Positions 15,301-23,360 of a stretch of DNA of 32,405 nucleotides are shown one piece after another. A program made the position numbers and the translations under genes. The DNA lies in the NCBI GenBank assembly GCA_023384415.1, contig JAHDWJ010000005.1, positions 1 to 32,405 of the forward strand. The letters run 5' to 3'. The notes under the pieces were generated by a model. It was not told where the DNA came from. It ran no database searches and worked only from the letters and a program-made list of their open reading frames with translations. This DNA is from Anaerolineae bacterium (lineage in GTDB: Bacteria > Chloroflexota > Anaerolineae > Promineifilales > Promineifilaceae). Every line of letters begins with the position of its first letter. The stretch's first letter is position 1.

Positions 15301-18300
15301 CTAAGAAATTATGGCTGCGGCCACTGATTGTACCTGACAGTCCCGATCTAAAATATGCCGGGTTGTGGCGGTATCCAGGTGGTTCCCCGGGATGATGATA
15401 GAGCGGCCATCCCTGTAACGCACCTCAATTTGAGCGGCCGCAGCCCGGGTGTAAATGATCGGTGTCTGGCAAAAGGTGAAGGCCAACGAATGGGGGGGGA
15501 GAGGGATTGTTTGCGGCCGCCCGGCAGCGTCAATGAAGGCAAAACTGCCCGACTCAGGCAAAAATTCGTCATCACGCAGCAAGGTAGGGGCAAAATGGAG
15601 CTGCCCCTGGCGCACCGAGAGACCTAACTCCCCCCAACGGGTCAGGATTTCTTCTTTTACCTGGCCGGTCATACCCGGCTGCCGCGCCCCGCCTCCCCAG
15701 GGAGTATGGGAGTAAGGGTCAGTGGGAAAAGCCCCGTAAACGGCAGGGGTTTTGTTAAACCCTAACCCGGCCCGGATGTCATAATAAGCCTCGGCCAAGC
15801 CCTGGATGGTTGTCGCTGCGGCAGATTCAGTCACCGCCTGTTGATAACATTCCTGGACGGCCAGCAGCAGCTTGGCAACCATGTGCCAGTAGATGCTGCC
15901 CAACCCTTCGTAGGCGAAAAATGTGCCTGAACGGCCAGTAAAGGCGCGGTGATTAAATGTCTCCTCAAACAGATCGAGGATAAAGGAGCGTTCCGCGGCC
16001 GCCAGATCGGCGTAGGTTGGCTCTTTAGCCAGCTTATCAAGAACACGAGCGGCGTCGGCGGCGTTGCGGAAACGGCCATTAAAGTGAAACACGCCGGCCT
16101 CATCCCGCTGTAGCAGCCGGGTGTCCCCATGGGCCGCCAGGGTTGTAACCAGCCGGGAATCGGCCAGCCTGGCCGCCGGGATATTGTTTTTCTGACGAAA
16201 GCCGGGCAGCTTGCGGTTGGGGTAGAGCATGTAACTGTGCTGATCGGCGCGATACAGGTCGCTGTGGCGCAGCCGGTGCAGCAGGGTTAAGGCTTCGTCT
16301 GGGGTGAGTAGGCCAGAGGAGAGGATGGCTACCTGCCCTTCAAGCATGGGGTAGAGATGATCAACAGCGGCCGCATCCTCAGCCAGGCTCAAAATATTAT
16401 AAGCGTGGTACAGGCCATCAGGACGGCGGTTGGCGCGTAAGGTTTGCTCAACGTACTGTTGGGCCAGAGTCAAAAAACCGTTCACGGCCTGGCCCGTCAA
16501 ACTGGCCTGGGTGCCAGGCAGCCCCTCGGTGTAAATGGTGGTGCGGTAGCGGGTCGCGGCCGCGCCCAACTCGTCCATCATCGCCCGGCGTTCACTGGCG
16601 GCAAAGCCGCTTTGCCGGTGGGGCTGATAGGCCGCAAAAATGGCTTGCACCTCATTGAAGAGCGTGGCCACTGCTGTATTCACCGTAAACGTCTCCCCAT
16701 TCCCCCGGGCTAACTGCGCCTGCCAGAAGGCGATAAAGCGGCGCAAATAAGCGGCGGTGACCACCGAAACCCCTTTACCCACCAGGGCATTATTGGCGTC
16801 GTTCCATTCCGGCCGCTGTGTATTCATCCAGATACCCCCATCAGGGATCAGGTTGGTGAGCTTGGCTAACAGCAGGGTGAGCAGCTTTTCCATCAGAGTG
16901 ACATGGATCACCTCTCCCTGAGCGTTGCGGTGCAGACGCGCATCGCTGCCCTGGGGAGCAGCGGCGGCAATGGCCCGCTCTGCTTCCCAATCAAAGGTAA
17001 TTGTGTTAGACCAGTCAGTCAACATGTCGGCATAAGGTTTGAGGCGGTAAGGGACGTTGGCGGTGGCAAAAATGGGGCGGTGGCCCAGGCGGTCGAGTAC
17101 CCCAGGGTTACTTTGTTCGGCGATTTCTAACAGCTTTTGCAGGTAAATGATCTGATGGTCGCTCCAGTAGCCGATGTTAGCCCAGGGGTTGTGGGGTTCG
17201 GGAACTTCCCACTCGATGCCGTCACGAGTGACGCGGTATGGGTTATAGCCATCGGCGGTGGTGGCGTTGAGGAATTTGGCGATGACTCCATCAACATAAT
17301 CAGGGAAGGCCAGCATGAGCGGCTCCCAATTTTGGAAAATGTCGCGCCAGTTTCCCTGGTAATCGAGGCGGGGGGAGCCGTCAGCCTGTTTGAGGTTGAT
17401 TGAAAAATGGTTCCAGGGGCGGCTGGGGTCGCCGTGACGACGGCTGAAGGTGAGGGGCAGATATTCGTAACAAAGGCGAATGAGGTCGGGATTACCGGCT
17501 GCGGCCGCACGTTCTACCAGGTCACTAATGGACAGTTGGGATGGCAGGGCCGCCAACCAGTCTGTCTGGGTGGTGACAATGGCCCGGCTGCGTTGGTGTA
17601 GGAAGTTGAGCAGATCATGCTGCTCAACCAGGTACCCATTGGCCGGAATGCCCCCCCGCATAACATTGAACATGACGTTGGCGAAATGGTGGGCCGTACT
17701 GGTTGGTTGGGCCGTCTGTTGTAAGCCGTCCGCGGCCGCGACATACCGGACCAGCGTCTCCGTGTTACGATCAATATCCGCTTCAAGCTGCTGCTCAATT
17801 TGCTGGCGATCTTGTCGCAGCAGACAGGCCAGACGGGTAATGGCCGGGCTGTCTTGATTGACATCGGCGACGATGTGCCAGCGGCGGTTCTGACCTGGGA
17901 GTAGGGGGAAGGCACTGTTGACCAGGTACGCCCCAGGTTGGCCGCAGATGTCTTGTTCTGGGGTGAGGGCGCGGCCGCGGCTAAACGCCCTCACCTGCTC
18001 CGTACAAAGCAAATGGGTGGGATTGTCCAGCCCTACCTGCCAGGCCACCGTGGCCATTAACGATTCGCTTGGCTCCGCCCGATCCGTGAGGGTAGCACTG
18101 AGGGCGAAAATGCCCAGGCCAGTTTCTCTGTCTAGTTCGCTCCGTTTGTAGGCGTGTAGCAGGCTGCTCATCGTCGTTTGCAGGGCATTAGTAGCTCCAT
18201 AAGGGAGCAAATTTTGCAGACCATCCAGCAGATCAATCTGGCACGGTTGGTCACTATGGTTCTCCAGCCAGACGGTGCGGATGAAGCCAAAGCGGTCGCC

Positions 18301-18759
18301 AGTGCGCCAGGTCAGATGCAGCGTCAACCCTAAATCATGGTTGATCTCGGTAAAGATGAGCTTGTTGCCGGGAATGTTTTTGTACAGATGGCGTTCGATA
18401 TGGTACGGGTTGGCATCGTGGGCTGAGAAAGGTTGCCAGAGATGAACACGGCCATGGCGTCCCACCCGCAGCACCGTTTTGCTGCCCGCCTGCTCGTGAT
18501 GGGCACTGATTTTGTCTTCCGTTTCATAAGGGAACAGGGCGAAGTCAGCGTTGGTGCGGCCGGCTGTCAGCCCGCCGGTGCTGCTGATAAACAGCCAATG
18601 ATCCGCGCCGCTGACCAGGCTCATAAAGAAGGGGGGCATCTGGTCGTAATGGGCGATGTGGTAATATGTTTCGCCGAAAAGCGTCACATAGCCGCCGCCG
18701 GGTTGTGCTTCATTCACCCTGACAGGGGTGTCGCCGAGGTATACGGTTTGGGATGTCAT
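15301..18759 (-). CDS. Giant GH94-clan glycoside phosphorylase-like protein (1152 aa), candidate beta-1,3-oligoglucan phosphorylase
   Basis: It has no signal peptide, so it should act in the cytoplasm. The N-terminal beta-sandwich region (1-330; TLFGETYYHIAHYDQMPPFF) precedes a helical (alpha/alpha)6-like catalytic part with VMRGGIPANGYLVEQHD (363-381), GNWRDIFQNWEPL (469-481) and RPEWNDANNALVGKG (649-663). Asp654 corresponds to the catalytic acid of the GH94 motif GDWNDGMN. It is much longer than cellobiose phosphorylases (about 800 aa) and in the size range of the GH149/GH161 beta-1,3-glucan phosphorylases. With the laminarinase-like GH16 next door, phosphorolysis of imported beta-1,3-oligoglucans is the favoured inference. 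Family assignment is by eye. Eight GCGGCCGC octamers lie in the gene. No clear Shine-Dalgarno. Confidence 0.75.
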   Translation of the reverse strand: MTSQTVYLGDTPVRVNEAQPGGGYVTLFGETYYHIAHYDQMPPFFMSLVSGADHWLFISSTGGLTAGRTNADFALFPYETEDKISAHHEQAGSKTVLRVGRHGRVHLWQPFSAHDANPYHIERHLYKNIPGNKLIFTEINHDLGLTLHLTWRTGDRFGFIRTVWLENHSDQPCQIDLLDGLQNLLPYGATNALQTTMSSLLHAYKRSELDRETGLGIFALSATLTDRAEPSESLMATVAWQVGLDNPTHLLCTEQVRAFSRGRALTPEQDICGQPGAYLVNSAFPLLPGQNRRWHIVADVNQDSPAITRLACLLRQDRQQIEQQLEADIDRNTETLVRYVAAADGLQQTAQPTSTAHHFANVMFNVMRGGIPANGYLVEQHDLLNFLHQRSRAIVTTQTDWLAALPSQLSISDLVERAAAAGNPDLIRLCYEYLPLTFSRRHGDPSRPWNHFSINLKQADGSPRLDYQGNWRDIFQNWEPLMLAFPDYVDGVIAKFLNATTADGYNPYRVTRDGIEWEVPEPHNPWANIGYWSDHQIIYLQKLLEIAEQSNPGVLDRLGHRPIFATANVPYRLKPYADMLTDWSNTITFDWEAERAIAAAAPQGSDARLHRNAQGEVIHVTLMEKLLTLLLAKLTNLIPDGGIWMNTQRPEWNDANNALVGKGVSVVTAAYLRRFIAFWQAQLARGNGETFTVNTAVATLFNEVQAIFAAYQPHRQSGFAASERRAMMDELGAAATRYRTTIYTEGLPGTQASLTGQAVNGFLTLAQQYVEQTLRANRRPDGLYHAYNILSLAEDAAAVDHLYPMLEGQVAILSSGLLTPDEALTLLHRLRHSDLYRADQHSYMLYPNRKLPGFRQKNNIPAARLADSRLVTTLAAHGDTRLLQRDEAGVFHFNGRFRNAADAARVLDKLAKEPTYADLAAAERSFILDLFEETFNHRAFTGRSGTFFAYEGLGSIYWHMVAKLLLAVQECYQQAVTESAAATTIQGLAEAYYDIRAGLGFNKTPAVYGAFPTDPYSHTPWGGGARQPGMTGQVKEEILTRWGELGLSVRQGQLHFAPTLLRDDEFLPESGSFAFIDAAGRPQTIPLPPHSLAFTFCQTPIIYTRAAAAQIEVRYRDGRSIIIPGNHLDTATTRHILDRDCQVQSVAAAIIS

Positions 18760-18785
18760 GGTTTGTTTTGGGGAATCAGGGATTG

Positions 18786-19643
18786 TTATTCATCGCGTTC
18801 ATAGATACGCACATAATCCACCAACATACGTTGGGGAAACTGGGTGTTATTGTCAGGATAGCCAGGCCAGCGGCCGCCGACAGCCACATTCAAGAGGATA
18901 AAAAACGGTTGATCATATACCCAGTCACCGGGTACATCGTTGGCGGTGATAGTGTTAAAAAGTACATCGTCCACATACCAGCGTATTTCACTGGGATCCC
19001 ACTCGACAGCATAAACGTGGAAATCGTCAGCAAAGGGGCGGCGATCAGGCAGCCGGTAGGATGTGCCCACACCGCTGCCGCCGGAGTAACCGGGGCCGTG
19101 CAGCGTGCCATGAACGACCCCTGGCTCGCTGCCGATATTTTCCATGATGTCAATTTCACCGCTGCGCGGCCACCCCACCTGGCTAAAGTTATCGCCCAAC
19201 ATCCAGAAGGCCGGCCAGATGCCTTTACCGGTGGGAATCTGGATGCGGGCCTCGATGCGGCCGTACTGCTGTGATACCTTTCCCTGAGTAATCAGCCGGG
19301 CTGAGGTGAACCGCTTGCCCAGCATATTTTGCTCCAACGCCTGGATAACCAGCTTGCCATCCTCAATGAAGGAGTTGTCGGGGCTGTCGGTGTAATATTG
19401 GCTTTCGCCATTGCCCCAGCCGTGCCCGCCAATTTCATGGGTCCAATAATCAGGGTTGATCTCTGGCCCGTCAAACTCATCATGCCAGACAAGGGTCCAG
19501 CCCTCGCGGGTTAAGTCTGGTGTGGGGGTTGGTGGAACGACCGTTGCCGTTGGCGGCAGATCGGTAGGCGATGCGGCGCAGGCCGTCAGGAAAAACAGCA
19601 AAAGAAAGCAGGCAAGTAGGTAGTTTAGGTGGGTCATTTTCAC
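18786..19643 (-). CDS. GH16 lipoprotein, laminarinase (endo-beta-1,3-glucanase)-like
   Basis: This 285-aa protein carries a lipoprotein signal (LTAC, Cys22), a Thr/Pro linker, then a complete GH16 jelly roll (WTLVWHDEFDGPEINPDYW at 49-67). The catalytic motif GEIDIMENIG gives Glu163 nucleophile, Asp165 and Glu168 acid/base; the extra Met between Asp and Glu is typical of laminarinase and lichenase-like bacterial GH16 rather than of the shorter ExDxE form. Its ATG overlaps the stop of the preceding GH-A gene by 4 nt (ATGA), so the two are translationally coupled. It probably cuts beta-1,3- or mixed-link glucan at the cell surface and defines the likely operon substrate. Confidence 0.93.
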   Translation of the reverse strand: MKMTHLNYLLACFLLLFFLTACAASPTDLPPTATVVPPTPTPDLTREGWTLVWHDEFDGPEINPDYWTHEIGGHGWGNGESQYYTDSPDNSFIEDGKLVIQALEQNMLGKRFTSARLITQGKVSQQYGRIEARIQIPTGKGIWPAFWMLGDNFSQVGWPRSGEIDIMENIGSEPGVVHGTLHGPGYSGGSGVGTSYRLPDRRPFADDFHVYAVEWDPSEIRWYVDDVLFNTITANDVPGDWVYDQPFFILLNVAVGGRWPGYPDNNTQFPQRMLVDYVRIYERDE

Positions 19644-21013
19644 GGTCCAACGGTCGTTTCTGCGTCCGGAATTTCGTACAAAGTAACTGAATAACCCGGC
19701 AGGGTCAGGGCAGTCACAGGTTCAAGCACAAGCGGCTCGATCGGGGCGGCGTTGTGGGTTTCATCGAGCCGCCAGACAGCTGCGGCCGCGCCAGGGGCAA
19801 AGCCGATGAATTGCACAGTTTCTACGGCCGTATTTGGGCCGCGATTAATAACCATCAGGGTGATTGCCCCATCATGCCGACGGGCGGCATACAGCGATAT
19901 GGCTGACTGCCCGTCAAAATCGGTACGCAGCAGATCCTGGCCAAATTTTTGATAAAGTTGATAAACGTAATAAGCGGGACGGACATCATTCCGCGCCAGC
20001 AGTCCCCAGCCGCCCTGCGACACATTGGTTTGCAGGGCAAAGTGAGCTACGTAATCAACGCGCTGGCGAATCAGACGACCCAGTACGTCGGCCCACCAAA
20101 TGGCGTTGGCCAGAGATCCCGGCGTTGTTTCACCACTGGCGGCATTGCTCCAGTGAGAGTTAATTTCCATAACGCCAATGGGCAAGTCGCGGCCGGTATG
20201 TTCCTGAATTAAACTACGCAGATAAGGAATGGTTTCGTCCCATTCAGCGCTGCTGGCCATTAACGCCGCCATACTGGCGTTGGGGTTGGCTAGATTGGCG
20301 GGGAAGGGGTAGCGGTGAATGGTAACGACGTCAACCAGATCGCCATTGGCCTGGAGAAATTCACTCATCCAATCAAGGCCGTTAACATCTCTGGGGTTTT
20401 GTGCCGGGTTAGCTGTGAATTGGTGGATGTCGGGTCCCAACAGCAGGATGTCTGGATCGGCCGCTTTCATGGCCTCGGCAAAGCGTCGCCACTCCTGGTT
20501 ATAATGCGCTGTATCCCATGCACCCTCTTGGTAGATGCTGGCAAATAAACTGGGTTCATTGCCAATGCTCCACAGGCGCACGTTGTAATCGTTAGTCTGG
20601 TTGGCGTAGGCCATCAACGCCACTGCCTGTTCGGGCGTACCGCCAACAAGGCGTACGCTGACAGCCGCCTCGGCGTCAACCATCCCCGCCAACTGCATCA
20701 GCATATCCAATTGGGATGGGCGAATGGTGTGCTCGTCCCCATACGCGCCACCGGGAAAGCGCAGCAGACGCAGCCCGGATTGCTGGTAGGCGTCCATTAC
20801 GCCAGTCGGCACACTGATCCACGGGCCGTAATTGGTGCCGTAAACGGTGGGTGGAATGGGGCCAAGCGTTTCGGTAGCATACACGACCAGCGCACCGGGA
20901 ACGGCCGTTGCTGTAGGTGCCGCTGGCGTATCGGTTCGTGAATCCGCACAGGCGACCACGAAAAGAAATAATAGATAGCAAGCAAGCCGGTAACTGTGTC
21001 GCATCATTTTCAC
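19640..21013 (-). CDS. Clan GH-A glycoside hydrolase lipoprotein, family uncertain
   Basis: This 457-aa protein has a lipoprotein signal (VVAC, Cys22) and a Pro/Thr/Ala linker. A TIM-barrel part opens with TVYGTNYGPWISVP (56-69) and LRLLRFPGGAYGDEH (81-95). The acid/base motif is WSIGNEPS with Glu153, and the nucleophile motif is IGVMEINSHW with Glu283. A C-terminal beta-sandwich follows (about 370-450: ISLYAARRHDGAITLMVINRGP...). The pattern resembles GH39/GH51/GH79-type clan GH-A enzymes. Because it is co-translated with a laminarinase-like GH16, an endo-beta-1,3-glucanase of a newer GH-A family (GH157 or GH158) is also possible. Only one GCGGCCGC lies in it. Confidence 0.75.
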   Translation of the reverse strand: MKMMRHSYRLACYLLFLFVVACADSRTDTPAAPTATAVPGALVVYATETLGPIPPTVYGTNYGPWISVPTGVMDAYQQSGLRLLRFPGGAYGDEHTIRPSQLDMLMQLAGMVDAEAAVSVRLVGGTPEQAVALMAYANQTNDYNVRLWSIGNEPSLFASIYQEGAWDTAHYNQEWRRFAEAMKAADPDILLLGPDIHQFTANPAQNPRDVNGLDWMSEFLQANGDLVDVVTIHRYPFPANLANPNASMAALMASSAEWDETIPYLRSLIQEHTGRDLPIGVMEINSHWSNAASGETTPGSLANAIWWADVLGRLIRQRVDYVAHFALQTNVSQGGWGLLARNDVRPAYYVYQLYQKFGQDLLRTDFDGQSAISLYAARRHDGAITLMVINRGPNTAVETVQFIGFAPGAAAAVWRLDETHNAAPIEPLVLEPVTALTLPGYSVTLYEIPDAETTVGP

Positions 21014-21028
21014 TGCCAGGCAGCTTAT

Positions 21029-22168
21029 TTATTTATCAACCCCAGTAAACACAATCCCTTGCAAAAAGACCCTTTGGGCGGCCATAAAAACAAGTAAGGG
21101 CAAAACCGCCGAAATTAACGAAGCGGCCTGGATCAAATTGGTCTGTTGGGAATAGAGATTGTTAAAAGCGGTCAATCCGACGGTGATGGGGAACTTGTTA
21201 GGATTGCCGGCCAGATAAACCAGGGGTTCAAAGAAATGGTTCCAGGCGAAGAAAAAGTGGAACATACTGGCGGCCATCAGGGCGGGCATAGATTGGGGCA
21301 GAATAATGGAAGTGAAAATACGCAGGGGGCCGGCTCCATCTATAGTTGCTGCCTCTTCTATCTCCCGGGGAATGCTCATAAAAAATTGGCGCAAGAGGAA
21401 AATGTTATACCCGTTGGCAAAAAAGGCCGGCACCATGAGGGGCAGCCAGGTGCCTACCCAGCCAATCCGGTTAAAAACGGCGTAAGTGGGAATCAGCGTG
21501 ACGGCGCCGGGCAAAATGATGGTGGCCATCACAATCATAAACAACAGGTTTTTGCGCGGGATGGGAAAGCGGGCGAAGCCATAGGCGACCAGCGAGCTGG
21601 AGCCAACCACTCCCACCGTTGTCACCAGGGCGTATATCAGCGTATTCGTGAGCAGGCGGGGGAATTTAATGGTGTTCCATGCTTTAAGAAAATTGCCCCA
21701 TTGAGCGTCAAACATCCAATCCCGCTCCAGGGTGCGCCAACGCCCTTCCCAGCGGATAAGCCCGGCTTCTGGCTCTTCTGGATCCAAAAATTCGGCATGT
21801 TCCCGCTGCCTGACAACCAAAGCCCAATCATAGGTGTGGCCGCCCCAGAAGCAATCTGGCACGGTGAGGTTCTCAGCATCCCTTCCCCAGGGTATCGGAT
21901 TGTCGTCAGCGTCACATTCCACAACCCGGAAAATGTCATACGTTTGCCCCTCATAGGTAAAAGTTCGGGCTGTGGCCGGCCACCAGGGCGCCCCCAGGGT
22001 AGTGATCTGATTGTCTGTTTTTAAGGCTGTGACTACCCCATATAAAAGAGGCATCAAGAAAACCGCCAGGACAAGTAGGGTCAACCCGGTCAACAAAACG
22101 GAGTTAATCCCTTCCCGTACCCTTTTGGACATCCATAATTGGCGTTGGTGTGTCGTAGGCCTTTTCAT
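21029..22168 (-). CDS. Sugar ABC permease, MalG type, with large extracytoplasmic insertion
   Basis: This 379-aa inner-membrane subunit has TM1 at about 24-46 and the remaining five TM helices from about 172 on. The EAA loop that docks the ATPase is at 271-291 (EEAATIDGAGPLRIFTSIILP). Between TM1 and TM2 there are about 120 residues (53-170) instead of the usual 40 or so. The insertion is rich in Trp and acidic residues and contains Cys85 and Cys106, which could form a disulfide. GAGGAGTAACC precedes the ATG, which is 2 nt after the upstream permease stop. No GCGGCCGC lies in the gene. No ATPase gene is present in the operon, so an MsmK/MalK-type shared ATPase must serve it. Confidence 0.9.
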   Translation of the reverse strand: MKRPTTHQRQLWMSKRVREGINSVLLTGLTLLVLAVFLMPLLYGVVTALKTDNQITTLGAPWWPATARTFTYEGQTYDIFRVVECDADDNPIPWGRDAENLTVPDCFWGGHTYDWALVVRQREHAEFLDPEEPEAGLIRWEGRWRTLERDWMFDAQWGNFLKAWNTIKFPRLLTNTLIYALVTTVGVVGSSSLVAYGFARFPIPRKNLLFMIVMATIILPGAVTLIPTYAVFNRIGWVGTWLPLMVPAFFANGYNIFLLRQFFMSIPREIEEAATIDGAGPLRIFTSIILPQSMPALMAASMFHFFFAWNHFFEPLVYLAGNPNKFPITVGLTAFNNLYSQQTNLIQAASLISAVLPLLVFMAAQRVFLQGIVFTGVDK

Positions 22169-22170
22169 GG

Positions 22171-23148
22171 TTACTCCTCTGACCCGGCATAATAAACCCA
22201 GTAGCGGGCAGAACCGAATAGAACGATGGTGAGGATGATGCCCACGATAAAGATAAGCCAGGCGATGGTTGCTCCATACCCCATGTTAAAGAAGGTGAAC
22301 GATTGTTTGTAAAACCAGACGGCAATAAAGCGAGTTGCTCCCTGCGGTGAGCCATCCCCCCCATTGAGTACATAAGGCACGAGAAAATATTGCATGAGAC
22401 CAATGATCCCGATAATCAGGTTGTAAAAAATGACTGGGGAGATCAGGGGCAGGGTAATACGAAAAAGCCGTTGAAAATAACCAGCCCCATCAATTTCGGC
22501 TGCCTCGTATAACTCAGTCGGGACATTTTGCAAACCAGCCAGCATGATTACCATGGCATTGCCGATCCCCCAAAACCCCATGAGCGTATAGGTGTAATAA
22601 ATCAGCCTGGGGTTTTGTAGCCAGCGGATTCCTTCTGTACCCACCGCTTGAATGCCAAAGATGTTTTGCAACAGAACATTTACCCACCCTGTTTGTTCAT
22701 TAAGCACCCCACTCCAGATGAGCGTCGCCGCCACCCCAGGGATCATCATTGGGGCATAAAACAAGGTACGCATCAAAATTTTGCCATGAACAAATTTAGA
22801 ATTAAGCAGCAGGGCCAAAAAGAGGGAAAAAATCATGCCTGCGGGCAGGGAAATGATTGAAAATTTGAATGTCTTGCCAAAAGAGGCCAGGACTTCTGGG
22901 TCTTGTATCAGGGCACGCCGCCAGTTGTCGCTGCCAATAAAATCTATCTGATCCGGCGTGGCTAAGTTGAAACTGACGAGGGAAAAGCCGAAAGAGGCCA
23001 GCATAGGTAAGAAGTAAAACAGGATAAAACCAATGATCCAGGGGCTAATGAATACCCAGCCCCAACGCTGCCGATAGCGGAGTAAACTAGATGGTTTTTT
23101 GCGCTGGTTAAGCCTGGAAATGGTTTTATCGCTAACTGCTGTAGTCAT
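22171..23148 (-). CDS. Sugar ABC permease, MalF/UgpA type
   Basis: This 325-aa integral membrane protein has a basic cytoplasmic N-terminus, TM1 at about 31-53 (WGWVFISPWIIGFILFYF), and the EAA loop at about 215-235 (EAAEIDGAGYFQRLFRITLPL). It pairs with the MalG-type gene directly downstream to form the channel for the sugar-binding lipoprotein encoded upstream. GGGAG lies 5 nt before the ATG. The 212-nt gap to the binding-protein gene carries two repeat elements. It contains no GCGGCCGC octamer. Confidence 0.92.
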   Translation of the reverse strand: MTTAVSDKTISRLNQRKKPSSLLRYRQRWGWVFISPWIIGFILFYFLPMLASFGFSLVSFNLATPDQIDFIGSDNWRRALIQDPEVLASFGKTFKFSIISLPAGMIFSLFLALLLNSKFVHGKILMRTLFYAPMMIPGVAATLIWSGVLNEQTGWVNVLLQNIFGIQAVGTEGIRWLQNPRLIYYTYTLMGFWGIGNAMVIMLAGLQNVPTELYEAAEIDGAGYFQRLFRITLPLISPVIFYNLIIGIIGLMQYFLVPYVLNGGDGSPQGATRFIAVWFYKQSFTFFNMGYGATIAWLIFIVGIILTIVLFGSARYWVYYAGSEE

Positions 23149-23177
23149 TTTGTCTCCCTACCTGCTGCTTATGTTTG

Positions 23178-23245
23178 TCCACAGATGTCACAGATGACCA
23201 CAGATTAGCAAGCTATCTGTGAAAATCTGGGTCATCTGTGGATCA
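23178..23245. repeat. Dispersed palindromic repeat, copy 2
   Basis: The ends TCCACAGATG (23178-23187) and CATCTGTGGA (23234-23243) are perfect inverted repeats. CACAGAT units recur inside. It is homologous to 6979-7045 and sits between hairpin element B and the first permease start. Confidence 0.75.
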
Positions 23246-23277
23246 CTCCGGCTCGGTGGTTTAAAAATTAGTGATTG

Positions 23278-23353
23278 TCTAAAAATAAGTTCCGCTCAGA
23301 TTTGACAGGTTCTCGAAAACCTATCAAATCTGAATCGGTAACATATTTTTAGA
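23278..23353 (-). repeat. Hairpin element B, 3' of the sugar-binding-protein gene
   Basis: This diverged copy of element A (1077-1153) is bounded by TCTAAAAAT and TTTTTAGA. Its 14-bp stem (23298-23311 with 23318-23331) has one mismatch and a 6-nt loop, and the stem sequence has changed on both sides relative to copy A (for example GACCTGAC to GATTTGAC). It ends 7 nt after the TAA stop (23361-23363), the same spacing as copy A. Confidence 0.75.
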
Positions 23354-23360
23354 AATTCAG

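Noticed and set aside
15301..18759. Cellobiose phosphorylase (plain GH94)
   Set aside because: It is about 350 residues too long, the active-site motif is altered, and the context is beta-1,3-glucan; only the wider clan call is kept.
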